This document shows, piece after piece, positions 5,963-6,663 of a DNA stretch of 6,663 nt (its first letter is position 1; each line of letters starts with the position of its first letter). Source of the DNA: Lishizhenia sp. Lineage in GTDB: Bacteria > Bacteroidota > Bacteroidia > Flavobacteriales_D > Crocinitomicaceae. The stretch covers positions 1-6,663 of the forward strand of contig SKHH01000042.1 of NCBI GenBank assembly GCA_007117055.1. Direction: 5' to 3'. The notes under the pieces are model-generated. The model made no database searches. It was given only the letters and a program-made list of their open reading frames with translations, and was not told where the DNA came from. The translations under genes and the position numbers were made by a program.

Positions 5963-6610
5963 TTAGTCACAATTTTTACTCAACTCTGTTCGAAATGCAA
6001 TTTTCACATCTGGCCAAAGTTTAGATTCTGTATCTCCGTTTTCGATATCTGTGTGCAACCCTTCACATTCTGTATTCAGCGCCTCTAAACCAGCTGAAGC
6101 ATTCCAATTTAATACATCAATCTCAGTATTATACGTAAAAACATTATCTTCTAATGAATATTCACCTTTCACTTCTTGAGTAATTTCATTCATGGTGATC
6201 TCTAGTGTAGCAACCCCATCATCACCTAAATCTACTACTTTACCATTAATCAACTCTGTAGACGCTAAACTTCCAAAAAAGAAATCTTGAATTTTTTGAT
6301 TTCTACTTGGGTCATTCGTTTCAGTGGACGTAATAGGAATCGAAAATGAAAGCGAAGAAATAATTGCTCTAGGATCACCTCCTGTCTTATCCCCTTCTAC
6401 GTTAATCGTTTTAAATGCCCCTCCAACACCTGCTTTTCTTAAAAACTTATACGCCGTCCACTCTAATGAAGTTGTTGCTTCGTTAAATGTGTAAATACAA
6501 TTCTCTACTTTTTGACTATCTTGTTCCGGACTAACTGCATCATTTGTTTCCTCCGATGCACAACTTCCAATAAGAAGTCCAAGCACTAAAAATGTGTATA
6601 CTTTTTTCAT
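5963..6610 (-). CDS. YceI-like (lipocalin-fold) lipoprotein
   Basis: The 215-residue protein has a lipoprotein signal peptide, MKKVYTFLVLGLLIGSC, with Cys17 in the lipobox IGSC. A short acidic linker (18-35) leads to a YceI-like domain over about 38-212. Supporting signs are LEWTAYKF (49-56), the GVGGAF turn (61-66), paired strands such as RAIISSLSFSIPI (81-93), and the segment RNQKIQDFFFGSLAST (103-118), where YceI proteins usually have R-x-x-K-I-x-x-F-F. YceI domains form a beta-barrel that binds long isoprenoid-type lipids; the substrate here is unknown. The mature protein has three further cysteines (C38, C182, C214), so a disulfide is possible. The start is fixed by the signal peptide. 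An A-rich stretch but no Shine-Dalgarno precedes it. A strong terminator follows, so it is not part of the sprE operon. Family assignment is from motif recognition only and somewhat divergent. Confidence 0.75.
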   Translation of the reverse strand: MKKVYTFLVLGLLIGSCASEETNDAVSPEQDSQKVENCIYTFNEATTSLEWTAYKFLRKAGVGGAFKTINVEGDKTGGDPRAIISSLSFSIPITSTETNDPSRNQKIQDFFFGSLASTELINGKVVDLGDDGVATLEITMNEITQEVKGEYSLEDNVFTYNTEIDVLNWNASAGLEALNTECEGLHTDIENGDTESKLWPDVKIAFRTELSKNCD

Positions 6611-6625
6611 AATTTCTTTTTTTTA

Positions 6626-6633
6626 CGAAAATA
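6626..6633 (-). promoter_or_regulatory. Weak candidate -7 element for the yceI-like gene
   Basis: The minus strand reads TATTTTCG, one mismatch from TAnnTTTG, 15 bases before the yceI start. That would give a very short leader, and the nearest TTG (6647-6649) is only 13 bases upstream, shorter than usual. The stretch 6611-6663 is otherwise only AT-rich. The gene could equally be transcribed from outside the window. Confidence 0.2.
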
Positions 6634-6663
6634 AAATAAAAACTTACAAGTTAAACTCCTCAG

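Noticed and set aside
6644..6661. Possible tail of an upstream minus-strand gene (frame reading EEFNL then TAA)
   Set aside because: Only a few codons are visible and stops occur in other frames too; nothing shows that it is coding.
1..6663. CRISPR arrays, tRNA/rRNA genes, insertion sequences, defence or toxin-antitoxin modules
   Set aside because: I saw no direct repeat arrays, cloverleaf-like sequences, transposase motifs or nuclease/toxin motifs; the window is filled by recognisable or operon-linked genes.

Overview
The window looks like a chromosomal segment of a Bacteroidota bacterium, most likely a Flavobacteriales-type marine or freshwater lineage. The evidence is a type IX secretion lipoprotein of the SprE/PorW type, low-GC DNA, A-rich leaders mostly without Shine-Dalgarno sequences, and two perfect matches to the Bacteroidota -7 promoter element TAnnTTTG. 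All assignments were made by reading the sequence; no database search was possible.

Layout, left to right. Positions 1-623 (minus) hold the N-terminal 207 codons of an Mrp/ApbC-type P-loop iron-sulfur carrier that runs off the left edge. A 153-base divergent intergenic region follows, with a good promoter for mrp and a weak candidate for the gene on the other side. Positions 777-2039 (plus) encode a non-canonical Nramp-family metal-ion transporter in which the hallmark DPGN of helix 1 is replaced by GVSH. Its 3' end overlaps by 9 bases the 3' end of a tightly packed minus-strand operon at 5795-2031. In transcription order that operon holds the SprE/PorW-like type IX secretion lipoprotein (906 aa), a bactofilin (141 aa), a small AtpZ-like two-helix membrane protein (79 aa) and a four-helix membrane protein of unknown function (128 aa). 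Upstream of the operon, positions 5963-6610 (minus) encode a YceI-like lipoprotein closed by a clear intrinsic terminator at 5905-5940.

How the genes relate. SprE/PorW belongs to the type IX secretion and gliding machinery of the cell envelope. Bactofilin is a polymerising scaffold. AtpZ and the four-helix protein are the kind of small proteins that normally precede the F-type ATP synthase genes. As I recall it, in many Bacteroidota this cluster continues into atpB, atpE and so on. Here it stops after the four-helix protein and runs into the convergent Nramp gene, so the ATP synthase structural genes appear to be displaced. This, together with the unusual Nramp active site, is the most interesting signal in the window. 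I saw no tRNA, rRNA, CRISPR array, insertion sequence, phage gene or defence system. Most of the window is conserved chromosomal gene content rather than a new system.
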